A stretch of 64,000 nt of DNA. It comes from Xylaria sp. FL1777. Lineage: Eukaryota; Ascomycota; Sordariomycetes; Xylariales; Xylariaceae. The notes beneath the pieces were generated by a model. It ran no database searches and was not told the origin of the DNA. It was given only the letters and a program-made list of their open reading frames with translations. The stretch lies in assembly GCA_022578965.1 (NCBI GenBank), contig MU400509.1, positions 434,001-498,000 on the forward strand, given 5' to 3'. A program made the translations under genes and the position numbers. Numbering within the stretch: the first letter of the stretch is position 1; the number at the start of each line of letters is the position of its first letter. Positions 32,888 to 46,167 of this stretch are shown in pieces.

Positions 32888-35800
32888 TTTTTTTTTGCGC
32901 CTTTTCGCTTTTTGGCGCACTGGGTTCTGGTCTCAGGATGCCTGTTGTTTCGGTCGAATCTACGCCTGTTTTTTGACCGAGTCAAGTTGCCCTGACGGCA
33001 ATTGAGGACAGGGGTGATGGGTTTGACGTCGAGGACGATCGGATTGTTGCTTGTGATGCTGCTGTATTGTGCCTCATAGCATTTGGCCTTGAACTTTTTT
33101 ACAGGGAACTACGTAGTTGTAGGTAGCATCCGATAAGAGATAAGACAAGCTACCCGAGAAACACTATTTACTTAAGTAAGTACCTACGTAATGACTTACA
33201 TGTACCTCTCTACCTTGAGTATTTCCGCAGTTTCTACCCAAAAATGCATCTTGACTGCACCTGGTAGGTATCTTCGTAACATATTCATTCCCTATTCAAC
33301 TTCACGCTGATAGGTACTGCTAACGATGTTTCATCTGACGAACCCAACCCCTCTGATGGTCGCACACGCCTGCAGCATAGTAAGGCGTTTATTGAAGTGC
33401 CGACACTTATGAACGCCAAGATACTGGCCTTAGTGCAGTCCCGGCTTGTATTACATGAGGCCGCGCCACAATAACGCAAGCAAAAGCAAACAAAGAGTGT
33501 ATAGGTAAGTTGAACTAATGTGTAATCACTTTGTCTAAGTGGTAGGAAACCCGACTCCTCGGCCATACCCGGACATGCGGCGGAGCTTGCTCTCGGTATG
33601 CTGCGCCTCGCCGAGTCGGTGACGACGTCCGCGCCGTTATTATGTCTCCATGGAGGCTGTGCAATGCAGAATAGGTGTGGTTGACGACCCCGTGCTTTGT
33701 CGTTGGCGAGTATGCACTGGACTCCCAGAATAAGGTGGGACAGTCGGCTGATTAGACCACCCTACCGACGACCACCTATCAGGTTGATATGCGTTCGTAC
33801 GATTTTCCCGTGTGATTGATCAAGATCCCTGTGTAGCCCTCTTCAACGTTGTGTACTTCCTTGGCCCCCAAGTTTAACATCCGATCGCCAGATACCTTGT
33901 TCTTAAAATCACGGACTCAAAGGCAATTCAAAATACTCTTGCGGCCGATTGATATTCCGATAGCATATGCGTAAGTGTCTCAGATATTATGCCGTAGCTC
34001 CTGGGATCTTGCATGTGTTGCTACGTAGCAAGTACTTTTTCTTAGTATGGACCTGTTCAGTAGTAATCAGTTAAGACAGCGGCTTGTGTATGGGATATCG
34101 TATCACTTTAGTCTGCGCTGCATCTATCTAGTCATCGCCGATGCACTGCGACACCAGAATCTTGCACAATTGAAACCTCGCCGTTCAAACACCGAGAAGG
34201 GGTATAAGTTGCGAGGCAGCAAACAGCTAGATTGCTCCTCGAGAGCGATCCTGTCACTTTCGGTGAGCTTGTTGATTAATTTATCGGTCGGACGTTCATA
34301 GCGCATTGTCTCTCAGAAGCAGGCTTTGGGCTACGCTGCATTGCATGCTCGCTCGGGATTCGGCCTCCTACAATGACGACTTCCAACAAGGCAGACAGAT
34401 CATGTAGTCCAAGAATGCGCCAAGAGCGACAACGAGGAGACCATCATATTTTGTAGACATATACTTCCTTGCCAACAACGCTTGTGAATACTACGTATAG
34501 GTACGTGTAACATGTGACGAGCCTGCCTGGGACTTTATGAGCGGATTCTACGCAGTGGTTCTCTAGCGCCGCTTGTCCATGTTGTGGCCGGTTGTGCGTG
34601 CAACTGATTGCGCGACTACCTACTGACTGTATAACCCAGACATCGGGTCGTACTCGCTGCAATTCTTTACCGGATACGCGCCATGAAGCCCGTTTTGGAT
34701 CCTTACGGAAGAAAATAATTTCGAGACTGCTGGTGAGATACCGGTAGTCTATGCCGGTTTGCTTTGTGTAAAGTCACTTCGGGATAACGCTGTGGAAGAA
34801 GTAGAAGGGACATTGAAAGGGATAGGCTAGCCTAGGATGCAGCCCTATAAGCCTAAACCCGAATGAGTATACTAATTCTTCATTGGCTGCTAATCTACCC
34901 CCTAGTCTCGATGAAGCTTTACGACCCGGGGATACGGAGTGCTAATGGCAAAATCTCCCCCTCTTCTAGACTATCCAGACTTGGATCTTGGAAAATACTG
35001 CATAGAGTAGCCTGAACAAGAGTATCAAAGCACCCCTAGCAACATTATACAATACCAGGATAGTAGCCGCATTCTAGATAATAATGATAGAAGACTTAGT
35101 TTATATACCTGTGACGAGAGCATCACAAAAAACGCGGCTAACCACCTGGAATACCTCTTAGATTGTACAATCGGTTCATCTTGTAATGGCACCAACGCTA
35201 CCGCCATAACTATCTAGATAAGTACTACTGAAATTTAATGCCAAGCTATATACTACCTATATACAGTAGACTCACCCGTTCTTACACTAGCAGCATTCTC
35301 TTGGCCGCGATTAGCCCCATGGACGAGCCTAGAACAGCTGGGCGGGATGAGCCTAAGTATTCAACTACACAGGTATCTCCTGATGCTAGTGGAATAGCTG
35401 ATCCAGCCGATTGAAATATCCGTAGAGAAGCTTTCACTGAATGCTGTAACAAGTGAAATACCTAGGTACAAAAACAATCCTTAATAAAATCCAACGGTGC
35501 CATCGACAATCACAAGAGGCGTTATACGACTCTGGGGAAATCCGGATGGACAAAAGGTCAGATATTATAGCTATAATGACTAAGTCGATATAGGGCCGGT
35601 GACTCCGACTATGCCATAGGACTAACCTCGGAACATGGAGTCGATAAGAGCTCCAGGTCGTTTGTGCTACTGCGTACCCTTCATCAGGGATGGAGGTGGG
35701 GGTGGGTGAGGTCAGGATGCATGGAGGAGGCACGCCAAGTGTATACACGCACATAGGCTATCTGAGTCAGATTTAAGAGCTTCCGATATTGCGTCGCGAG

Positions 35801-36527
35801 TCGACTTTTTAATTGGTGACATGGTTAGAAAGTGCGGTGTGCTGAGGGGTGATGAGATGATGTTGAGGCGTCTGGGGGTTTGGCTCTAGATACACAGGAG
35901 CTCATACGCATAGATGCCAGAGACGTCAGGATCTTTCCCGGCTCTCTGTGTCTTGGTGAAGCAGAGAAAACAATTAAATCGTTCGTATCTACCTGAGATG
36001 GGTAAGTATTGAGGTTACGTTGGACTGGGTGGTGACAATTCCAATTAGAAAGCTCAAATTGTTTCAGTTCACTAGTGCAACTAGTGATGACAGGCATGCT
36101 ATTCGCTAGTTGCGCGTGTTTATAAATATTAAGCGAAATCGTGCAATATCAAGACCTACGGTATGCGTACATCTTGCATGGGCATACGTGTGTCCTTGTA
36201 CTACCATGCTGCTACCAAGCACAGAGGGTAGCGTCTAAAAAATCAATAGATACCATATACATACTTACACATACATATGTGGGTGATGGTGACACAAAAA
36301 TACAGAAGCAACATCGTATCTCGCGATTCAACATCACATTCGCGCAGAGCAATGAGAAGTGATGGAGCAGGGCTTTGCGCAGCCTATGAGAGCCAAGTAC
36401 AGCGCCTAGATGACGAGAGTTATACACCTACTTATAAGCAGTAACGTCACCTCGGGCAGTGTCATAATAGGCACACTATACTGCGGGGGAACAGAGCACC
36501 GGGCTACTGACCGGCGGCTCGAGTTAT

Positions 36528-36890
36528 GTGCCGGCGGTGGCAATGAGGCCGCCGAGCGTCCTGGCCGCTACCAGCGCCGGCGTTGGTGTTGTATTCGACC
36601 CCAAATCTGCGGGGACTGGTCTGGTGGCAACAAAGTTGAGAGGGGACTGTAGGGCTGACCTCAAGGCGATTTTTCTAGTTTGTACCGCGCTGTCGGATTG
36701 GCTAAGGTGTCCGTTGTTAGCGGCAGCTATTTCATGGGATTCGGTGGAGATCGATGATTACTACCTACCCAGGCTAGGTAGCAGTAGGATGGAAGTTCTC
36801 TCCACTACGGTCCCTAAAAAAGAGGTTGATGTTGTCGGGCTTGAAGATTATTGGGGGAGGGTTTTGGTAGGGCTGAAATGGTGGGTATGA
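36528..36890. other. GC-rich coding-like patch, unassigned
   Basis: On the plus strand a 120-codon frame runs to 36890, opened by a non-ATG codon. On the minus strand about 75 codons are open over roughly 36528-36760 without an ATG, reading as Ala/Ser/Thr-rich (for example ALRSALQSPLNFVATRPV). The patch contrasts with AT-richer flanks. It may be a gene remnant; neither reading is recognised. Confidence 0.2.
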
Positions 36891-38319
36891 TTATGATGAG
36901 GACGTGTGTTCGTGATCCCAGGCGGGCCGAATCCGCGCAGCATGATATTTGGTCCATGCAGAAAGTGATGTTGCTTGCTGTGATGAAGACGGCACAGCAT
37001 TAAGTTAGTCACATCAACGGACGGGATTTGTCGCCATCGAGCAGACCCTCGCGATCTAGCGGTCTACAACAAGCAATTATGAGACAGAATGATGCTCACA
37101 GGCATAAGTACAGTACGTTCAATAAACTGGAGACCACCTGGGCACAATGAGACCTGGCTATGACACATTACCACATCAAGATACCATATGTCAATACATA
37201 TACATACCTCCTCACGTTAGAATTGACACGGAGATCGTAGTACAAATATATCTATAACCAAACAACAAGATGCATGGCAACGCATGTACCTGTTGAAGTG
37301 GCGGGCTGATTACCGAGTTTGGTAAACCCGCTGCATGCCAGAAATTTAGGTAATTTCGACTATTCCAGTTATCATTGCGTGAATATTTACAGACAGACAG
37401 CTTAGTGTAGACTAGGTGGCTGTTTATGTGGCACACCTCCGCTTCTTGTACCTTTTCGGTTTGTGCTCAAGAGGTTCGAAGCAATCGCCTACAAATGCCA
37501 ATTGCCTCCTCCATTATTGAGAACCTCTTGTGTCGGTTAAATGACCCCAAGAAAGTTCCAAATGGGAACGCCTCGATTAGTGCCTCTCACTCATACACAT
37601 AGACATGCCAGTGTTGGAATCCTTATCGAGAAAACTTTCCATAGAATACCGGTACACTACACTAAGCATATTTTACCCCTGGCATCCTCTGCCCTAAATC
37701 CTGTCGGGTGTGCAGGTTTTGCCCTAGTGTACGCATAGGTAGTCACATCATGCATGCTCCAGCAAGCAGCGGTTAGAGCTAGTGCATCATGCAGGTGGTG
37801 CGATGCGCCATCAAGGGAGAAACAACAAAAAAAAAGAGAGAAGAAAAAGAAACAAATGCCACGAAACTTCGCCGAACGGGAGGCCCACGATGTATAGGTA
37901 TTATTACGAACCCTCACAAGACACCTATCGCCCACAAAGGAAATCCGTTGGCCGAGAGCCGGCTCCCGGTGAACAACGGAGCCAAGGAACCGGCCGGTTT
38001 TTCTGCCCCCAGTTGCCGTCCCAGGTGGATACCTAAGGCTACCTGCTACGTACTTTTCATCTCAATCTCAGGCTGCATGAGGCAGTACGTAGTGGCATGT
38101 GGCCAGCAGTGACGGGAACGGGCCATGGGCTGTGCTGGGACTAAGTGCACAGACTACAGTACCAGTGTAGAGTGTACGTGTAAGTAAGTAGGGAGCAGGC
38201 TGGACTGCCTCCTTTTCCATTTATTTGCCTTGGGTACCACAAGCACAGTGAGGGGAGCCGTCACTTCCTCTTCGTACTTAGGCATCCACTCAGTTCAAGT
38301 ACCGGAAGGTTAGTATATA

Positions 38320-38850
38320 ACGTCATAATACCTAGGTATAATGCCTCCTACATATACCTAGATAAAGGGCGCTCTTTGCAGGAGGTCGCGATTACCGACA
38401 CACATACCAGAACACATACCTACCTCCCGAGGTCTAGGTACTCACAGCTCCCTTACCCACAAACGTACATACACTAAGATCTGCACCTACAAGGTACCAT
38501 CAACCGACGATTATCGAGATCAGTACTTTTCACTACCTACCTACCTTAGTGTCTCTCCAAGGCTGCGGATACACCGGGCTCCACCTTGGTTGTACAATTA
38601 CACGGTTCAAATTGAGGGATACCCTCCCCTCCTCAGACAAATATCATCTATCTCCTATCCACCTGCTCAGTAGGCACTTATCAAGCCCGAGTCCCACTAA
38701 CTGGGACCCCTTGAATACACCAAGACCGTGGACAACACATATGTACCTGGGTAGTAGGTAGGTATTCTCTATATCACTGACACCTTGCCCACCATAGCGC
38801 CATTCTGTCGCGACAAGGATCCTAGGTAGCAGTACCTACCTACCTATCCA
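38320..38850. repeat. Island of TACCTA/TAGGTA motifs
   Basis: Repeated TACCTAGGTA, ACCTACCTACC and TAGGTAGG units, notably at 38329-38340, 38405-38440, 38535-38545, 38750-38762 and 38820-38850. They sit 0.5-1 kb upstream of the next regulator gene. Confidence 0.6.
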
Positions 38851-39304
38851 GCCTTCATTTTTACGCTATTAGCGAAGCACCACTACTGTGCGATTCTTAC
38901 AAGGCGAGGGAATCAACTACCATCCGCACGTTCTATTCTACTTCGTTCGCTCCACACTCTTCCTCCCTCTCGACCATACAACGAGGGCCACCTGCTACGA
39001 AGCTTTATATGCAGTTCAGACCGCAAAGAAGACATAGTCTTCGTCTGTCGCCTCCATCTTCGCCGATGATAAATGATCAACTTTCCCAACTCAAGGCAAA
39101 GAAAGCGATAGTTATAAATACGAGTCACGCCCCACGGCAACGCGATTAGTCCTCGTTTCTGAAGCAGCTGGTGTGTAACGGTGGTCGCATTCTTAGAGTC
39201 TAGCAAAGGAGAGGATCGATTTACTTGCGGCTGAGGGCTTCACGTCAACGCCACACTGTCATGATCGCGCGCGCGAATCCCTGTGACAGCACATATTCCA
39301 TTTA

Positions 39305-39328
39305 ATGCAGTATCTCAGATATGCTTGA
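39305..39328 (+). promoter_or_regulatory. Overlapping uORF at a Zn2Cys6 gene start
   Basis: ATG at 39305 opens seven codons in another frame and stops with TGA at 39326-39328, just past the main ATG at 39321. If the transcript includes it, initiation there would lower translation of the main frame. Confidence 0.4.
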
Positions 39329-41542
39329 GACGAGTATGCCGTGTGCGTCGCCCTTGGACAACGGGTTGACTGGGGGAGGTAGTGGTGGTGGTTACGGTGA
39401 TGCTCGAAAGCCGAGGAAGGTTCGGGCTAGCAGACCAAAGGTCAAGACTGGCTGTAATAATTGCAAGTGAGTATTGCGACCACATTCGCCCTTGGGGGCA
39501 GCCGGAGAGCAGCCAGGGAGGAGACCTGACCCTGCGAGCCAAACCATGTCCGAATACTAACCTAGCATCGCAGACAACGACGCATAAAATGTGACGAAAG
39601 GCGACCAGAATGTACTCAGTGCGTACGCTCTAAGAAAGAATGCACCGGCTACCCACCACCTCCTCGACCCAAGATCTACGAAGAGAAGCGAATTGCGCCT
39701 AGACCATCAATCCAAGCCAACCTCATGCCAACACCAGCCATTATGGTGCGCCCCCAAGTTCTAGTTCCTCAACTAGCTACCATCATGCAAGCGCCTTCGT
39801 ACAACAGAGCCCTGACACCCCCGGAAACTCCTAAGTACAGTACACTAATACTTCACCAACCATCGACTCTCCCTTTTGATTCCCGCGAAGGCCAATATTT
39901 CCAATTGTTTAGGGACAATACCGCTAGCGAATTGTCTGGATTTTTCGATTCTTCGTTTTGGACCAAGCGAGTGTTACAAGAATGTCATTCTGAAGACTCA
40001 ATAAGACATGCAGTCGTTGCCCTGGGTGCTCTCTACAAAACGCTAGAGAAGATGTCGGAATCCCCACCAGGTTCTCCTTCTGATACTCCTGACCACTTAG
40101 ACAACGCTAATCGGCATTGGGAGATTGCTCTGAAGCACTATTCCCTGGCCATTAAGTCGGTAGTCAACTCAGCCTCCTATGACCAGACCAAAAATAGGGT
40201 GAGTCTGATGGCATCCGTCTTGCTAGCCTGCTTCGACTCCTTCATCGGCCATCATAAGCATGCTATTCTGCAAATACAAGGTGGGCTTGCCCTACTCGAA
40301 ACACTTCGTGCTGAACGCCGCCAAGCCAGTCTTCCACAGCCTGAAGAACCAGTCGAGCAGGACTTAATTCAAATGTTCACTCGACTAGCTATTCAAGCAA
40401 AATCGTACGACCTGGCTTTCCATTTCCCTCAACCTTATGTCATTCGCCTGACCCCCAAGGCTGGAGTGACCACACCGTCGGCTTCTGACGGAGGCCCACC
40501 CGTATCAACAAGCATAGCTCAGATTCCAGAGGTATTTGCATCCTTACACGATGGGAGGTTAGCGTGGGATACACTTTGCGAGAGGATTATGAGGTTCACC
40601 GAGCAGATGTTTGCACATGTGACAACGAGTCCCATGAACATCCTCCCCATAGAGCTTAAGCAATACGGAAGGGGCTTCGACGAACAAATGGAAGCTTGGT
40701 CGAGAGCCTTCGATCCGATTCTTACCTCGCGCATGGCCCCAGCGAAGAGCACGCAAGAAAAGACGGCGATCGCAGTTTTGAAGATGAATCAGATTATGGG
40801 CCGCATACTCTTTAATATGACATTCAGCGACAGCGAGTCTGAATTTGATCAATTCCTGACCTTCTTCCGAGACATTGTCAACTTGGCTATGGAGGTGATT
40901 GGGGATGAAGAGCGGCGGGCTGCCGCAAAGAGATGTCCTAATCCAGAATTTTGTCAGCATATGCCTACCCATGCTGACATTTTTGGTGGCGAATACACAG
41001 CTCGGCATATCAAGCCAAGTTTCAGTGCAGACCTGGGTATCGTCCCACCACTTTTCGTCGTCGCCACAAAATGCCGCGATTCTCTCACTCGTCAACGGGC
41101 TATCCAATTGTTACGGACTAGTTCACGGCGGGAAGGGATGTGGGATAGCGAACTTTGTGCTCGTATAGGCAGCTGGATAGCAATGATCGAGGAGGAAGAT
41201 GACGGGATCGTCGACTTGCCACGCCCTCTCTCAAGTTCGACCGAGGCCAGCAAATTCTCTGCCGGGAGCCCTGGCTCGATTTCCAATGGCTCGCCAGCCT
41301 TTGGAGAGGATATTCCTCTTGGTCCCGGTGGCAATGCACGTTGGGGAAGTCGGAGAGAAAGTTCACCGCTGTCACCCCAGATGAGAATGGAAATGAATCT
41401 GATTCCAGAAAGGAAGCGAGTCATGGTCCGAGCTGTTGAATTTGATCTACAGAAACGAGTCGCCATACTTCAATGTGGTACCAGGGGACTGATTCCTGGT
41501 ATGCCGGATTTGCGGACGCGTGTTACTAAGATCGTGTGGTGA
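39321..41542 (+). CDS. Zn2Cys6 transcription factor (first of a tandem pair)
   Basis: Predicted nuclear regulator of 704 residues. Exons are 39321-39466 and 39574-41542; the 107-base intron (GTGAGT to GCAG) interrupts a Lys codon inside the zinc cluster, a common fungal arrangement. The basic, Gly-rich N-terminus leads to Cys 45, 48, 55, 62, 65 and 72 in C-x2-C-x6-C-x6-C-x2-C-x6-C spacing (TGCNNCKQRRIKCDERRPEC). A Pro-rich linker follows, then YFQLFRDNTASELSGFF and a long helical region of the Fungal_trans_2/DUF3468 type. The end has a Ser/Pro-rich insert and closes in RVTKIVW. The ATG at 39321 is the first in frame after a stop at 39303. An out-of-frame ATG at 39305 makes a seven-codon uORF that overlaps this start. 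Targets are unknown. It lies 1.2 kb upstream of another Zn2Cys6 gene on the same strand. Confidence 0.85.
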
Positions 41543-42775
41543 GACACCACTCACGCTCCATTATGGCGTCGTATCTTTATTAAATTATCCTTTGCTGCGA
41601 GCTTGGGGTTTATGTATCACTGCACTTGACAACGCCAATGCAGCATTATACCCTTGTTCTTGTTACAAAACTTACACTAACTGGCCGGCCCAATTTCTTA
41701 TAATATTATGGACTACCGTTACAAGGAAGGAGTATTCTCTTATGGGAACCAGGTGCATAGCGCAGAAACGAGCCAGATGACGACAGTTATGGATCTGCCA
41801 TATATACTTCAAGGGCTACAATATAACCCCTACCATGGCATCATATAGAGTCTGTGGCATATAACCTATATCGGCGCTTTTTGTTTAAGCATGGAAGGAG
41901 TATGGGTCACGGTTACCCAGTTGTACATAAATCAAGCATTTACAGTGATGAGAAGAAATTCGATTGATCGCTCGAGCATTCTTCTTTCTGGTGTTTTCAA
42001 CGGAATAGGCCTGCTTGCTGATATAACCACCAATTTTCATGCCGTACTTTTCGCCCACTTACCGAAGCTATAACGAAAATGAAACTTGAGCAAAATAATC
42101 ATTTCAATCGAACTAAACCGTTCAGAGGCGTAGGTTACACATAGTCACAGAGCAACTGGCTAAAAGCAGTGATGACATAATGTTAACTTTAACTAAATGC
42201 AACTTAATTAAAAGCTGCATAAGAGGCAACATTGATCGAGATTGAAATCCTTGAACTTCAACTCATACTTACTTTTTATCGAAATAGTAACTGACTCATT
42301 CATACCTCCCCCTACGCCTCTTATTGTTTCCCTTGCACAGTAAGATATGTGAAGCATCTTACCTGTGCTTATTTAATTCCCACTCTTCTCGATGTGAAAA
42401 GTGGACCGCGCATAAAAAAGACCCTTTTGGCGGGGTGACTGTGCTTGTACACCAGATGGGATGAGACGGTTACCTACTATTTTGGGAACATGCGATGAAG
42501 CCAGATCTTAGGTAGTGGCACCTATATCTCTACCTGGGTATTTTTTTTTTATAAAAAAAATTAAATAAATAAAAAGATACCGAACTGGGTAATACCATAT
42601 ATGGGCTTTGTCATTAAGGAGGGATCTTACCAATCAATATCCCCTAGTTACTGTTGTTTTATATGCAATTAAATACTGGGTTCGAGAGAGCTAGAGCAAC
42701 GACACACACATATTCACACGCTCTCTATCTCGTTGATTATACATACTCGGGGAATTAAAAATTGGCCACGGCGAT
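41543..42775. other. Intergenic region, promoter of the second regulator
   Basis: 3' region of the first regulator and upstream region of the second. A strongly AT-rich tract (T run then A run) lies at 42541-42580, and (CA)n-like sequence just before the ATG. No gene recognised. Confidence 0.5.
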
Positions 42776-45700
42776 ATGGAGAGCAATAGGCCGAGTAATA
42801 GCCCCCAGGGACTCGACAGTACTAGTAGTGGTGGTGACCACCACTCTTCGCCTGAGGAGGTCGCTGCCTCCTCCTCCTCCGCCGCCGCCGCCGCCGCACC
42901 AACGACTTCGGCGGCGGCGCCGATGAAGCGCACGCGCGTCCTGCTCTCGTGCCACCCGTGCCGCGCCTCGAAGCTCAAGTGTAACCGGCAGACGCCGTGC
43001 GGGCAGTGTCTGAAGCGGGGGAAGCCGGACGCATGCGCGTACGCGCCGCGGCGGGAGAAGGCCAAGCCCGCGAAGACCATGGCCGCGAGGCTGAAGCGTC
43101 TCGAGGGGATGGTGCGCGGGATGGTCGAGCTGGGCGATGATGGTAATGGTGGTGGGGATGGCGGTGATGATGGGAATGGTGCTGGGAGTTCGAGGCAGAG
43201 ATACGATACGGGCGGCTCCGTCGTCCACAGCCAGCGCGCGACGAATTATGTGGGCGGCACGCATTTCATGGCTATCTTGGAAGATGTGAGTGGCTCTGAT
43301 ACCGTCTGGAGATCTTCGACGTAGGGAAACTAAACTAAGGGGGGAAAATTTAACAAAAAAACAGCTCGAGGATCTTAAAAATTACTTCGAGGACCCCGAA
43401 GATTCAGAGGTCGACGGTAAGTGGTTGTCAGGGTTGTTTTCTTGCTTCGGCTGCTTCCAATAACACAGAAGTTTCAGTCTGGGCTGTTATTATGTTTTGA
43501 AGATTTTATACGCTTTCGGACAATTTCAGATTCTGCTCGAGATCGTTGTAGCTAACTCCTATGGAATATGGCAGCCGATGACCCTTACGAGAGCTTGGGC
43601 CCGAGCGAGTTGCTCATACTTTCGAGGGGTGCGCCCCAAAACAAGAATGAGTTGTTGGCCCTGTTACCTGATAAAAGTGTAATGGACAGGTTGATGAACC
43701 GCTATTTCAACTCAAATAGCCCATCTCAACGTGTGTCGATCCTCCACAGCCTCACCCTCCAGTCGAGGTTGTTGAGATATCGGTAGACTAATACGTGGCT
43801 AGATATTATTCACATCCCTACTTTCACGAAACAGTACAATGAATTCCTGAGAAATAAACAAGATGCGGACATCCATTGGATAGCCACACTATTCATGATT
43901 CTAGCTCTTGGAATCTTCTTTTCTTCTTTTCAAGCACCACACGAGCTAGAGGTCGATACCTCTATGCCAGCGAGTATGTATTCCTGCGTATCATATTTCC
44001 CTCTCTAGGAATTTTCGTCCTCATGTGCTATGCGCTTCTGGATCTTCCCACAGGTCTCTAACCAAATCGAATATTCACTATAAACAGCAATTTCTAACTC
44101 CTGGTTTCTCATAGTGGATAGGTTCCGGCAATACCGAGGCGCTTGTGGTTGTGCATTGATATGGGGGAAGTACTCAGATCCAGGTCCCTTCACCCTCCAG
44201 GCGATGGTTCTGTATACGGAGGGCGACTTTCTTGTTAACCGTGTCTCGCAACTGAACTGTTATCTTTTGTGTTCAACGCTTATTCGGTTAATGTTGAAGA
44301 TGGGCCTGCATAGAGATCCCAGCAAACTGCCGCTTATCACGCCATATCAAGGTGAAATGCGTCGGCGCATGTGGAATCTAGCTATCCAGATCGATCTGCT
44401 TGTTTCCTTTCACTTAGGTCTGCCCTGCATGATACATGGCATCGAGAGTGACACAGCCTTGCCACGCAACCTGCTAGACTCCGACTTCAGCGAGGATAGC
44501 ACAGAACTCCCACCATCACGTCCTATGACCGACTATACGCCCCTTACGTAAGTCTTCAAAGTCAATTTCTTCTCGTTTTGACAGCTTTTAGAGTATAGAC
44601 GTTGTCTTTTGGGCTATAATCATTTCTCGGGATGCTCTTGCGGGTTTACTCAAAATGGCGATGACTGACACGAGTGTTGGCAGCTATCCGATCAATAAGG
44701 CAAGGGTAGCGCGCGGGTTTGGTCTTGTGGCACGGCTGTCCCACTCCCTAACCTTACCTACGTACGCGGAGATTATGCGGGTTGATGCCCGTATCCAGGA
44801 TGTTTGGTCAAGCGTGCCTGCATTTATGAAGGTGAAGCCTCTGTCCGAGTGTATCACTGATGCACCGATGCTTGTCATACAGCGCTTCGGTTTGGCGTCA
44901 CTGTACCAGAAAAGTAGATGTGGTAAGTATTTTCGAGCGTTACCATTCTTCTTGTTTCGACTACTTCCATGATATAAAAGCTCTTTGTTGGGCTAGATAC
45001 TTATATTCGAAGCCTCTCGTGATTCCATAATCCTTCTCAAATACTCTTGAAATAATGATAATTGACGTCGAGTGTTTTAGTACTGCACCGCCGGTACCTT
45101 GTCGATCCGCGACGGCTTAAAGAGCACGATTATTCCCGCCGAACGTGTCTCGAGGCTGCCGTAGCACTATTAGGTTACCAGTATACCATGTTCGATGCGA
45201 CCAAACCGGGAGCTATGCTCACGCAAAGCAGATGGTTCGTTGCTTCCTTGGCGATCAACGACTTCTTGTTGGCCGATATGGTAGTTGCCCTCGCTATACA
45301 GCAGGAGAATGAGACTGAGGAGGATGGTATTGACTGGATGGCAACTTGTACACCACCTGTAACCAAAAAATATTTGATTGAAATGCTCAAACGTTCCTAT
45401 ATGGTATGGAAAGAAAGTAGGTCATCCGTATTCGATTTTTCCTTTCCATCGTTGATATAACTTACCCGGCTGACCTGTAATTCGCCAGTCGCTATTACGG
45501 TAGCAGACTCTCGTAAGGCGGCAGCCGTCGTGGGAACGATGCTCCGGAGGATCCAAACACAGCTAGGCACAGATCTTGAAGACTGTGGCTTGCCAGTTGA
45601 TGGCATCCCGACAGGGTCGACCAGCAGCTATGACAAGCAGATGTCATCGATGGCCGATATGACACTGGGAAGCGTTTGGACCAACCATTCTTCAGACGGA

Positions 45701-46167
45701 TATAACGGCACTGATGATAGCAATGAGATAGGACCCTCGGCGCGCGATTTCGCAAACTTTGGGATAGTGGACCCGAATCTTGTTCCAGTAGAGGGCCATG
45801 ATGATACCGGTGTCCAACAACATATGAATATGACAGACCCATGGGGTATCCCGCAGATGCAGAGCGGGTACGACTGGGTGAGCACCCATTCGTAATCTGC
45901 AAACCGCATTCAATCCTTACTAACCAGCTTCCCCAGAATCAATTCGACGCCCTAACCCGGGGTCCCACAGATGATATACCGCAAGTGCCACAGATGCCGC
46001 CGTCGGCATCTCAGAATGTAAGCGCGCATATTCCACCTCTGCACATCTGCATCTGTGTCTGGAGCGACAGACTGACGGGGACACCACAGTGGATTGACCA
46101 GAATAACTTCAATGATTTCGGGGACTTCCTAGCTGCCAATTCATGGAACTCGTTTCCTAGTATGTAG
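42776..46167 (+). CDS. Zn2Cys6 transcription factor with Fungal_trans domain (second of pair)
   Basis: Predicted nuclear regulator, 814 residues in ten exons: 42776-43285, 43365-43416, 43575-43730, 43803-43973, 44115-44547, 44684-44922, 45081-45416, 45489-45877, 45937-46017 and 46090-46167. Introns are 59-158 bases with GTRAGT-like donors, and all junctions keep frame. A low-complexity Ser/Ala N-terminus (from a TCC/GCC microsatellite) precedes Cys 59, 62, 69, 75, 78 and 87 (C-x2-C-x6-C-x5-C-x2-C-x8-C). A short coiled segment follows (AARLKRLEGMV), then the Fungal_trans domain (PF04082) with IPTFTKQYNEF, QYRGACG, QAMVLYTEGDFLVNR and the GLHRDPSKLP block, plus MWNLAIQIDLLVSFHLGLP. The domain looks intact, so I expect a working gene. 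Targets and pathway are unknown. Many introns make this region prone to misannotation as fragments. Confidence 0.87.
42867..42898. repeat. TCC/GCC trinucleotide repeat in coding sequence
   Basis: (TCC)n followed by (GCC)n in frame within the first exon of the second regulator. It encodes a Ser run and then an Ala run upstream of the zinc cluster. Confidence 0.85.

Larger units (their letters stand above)
32888..39320. other. Gene-poor interval, no gene recognised
   Basis: 6.4 kb with no frame I can assign. It holds several TACCTA/TAGGTA islands (near 33110-33195, 36765-36780, 38320-38560 and 38750-38850), and a GC-richer patch at 36480-36890 with open frames on both strands. Frames at 33285-33566, 34047-34301 and 35434-35754 show no family features. 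Confidence 0.5.

Noticed and set aside
43365..43416. Apparent frameshift in the second exon of the ten-exon regulator
   Set aside because: On recounting, the A run is five bases long and LEDLKNYF reads in one frame; all exons sum to 815 codons including the stop.
21944..46167. Secondary-metabolite cluster (MFS transporter, oxygenase, two regulators)
   Set aside because: No backbone enzyme or P450 is present, the members are spread over 24 kb and separated by housekeeping genes, and the transporter looks vacuolar.
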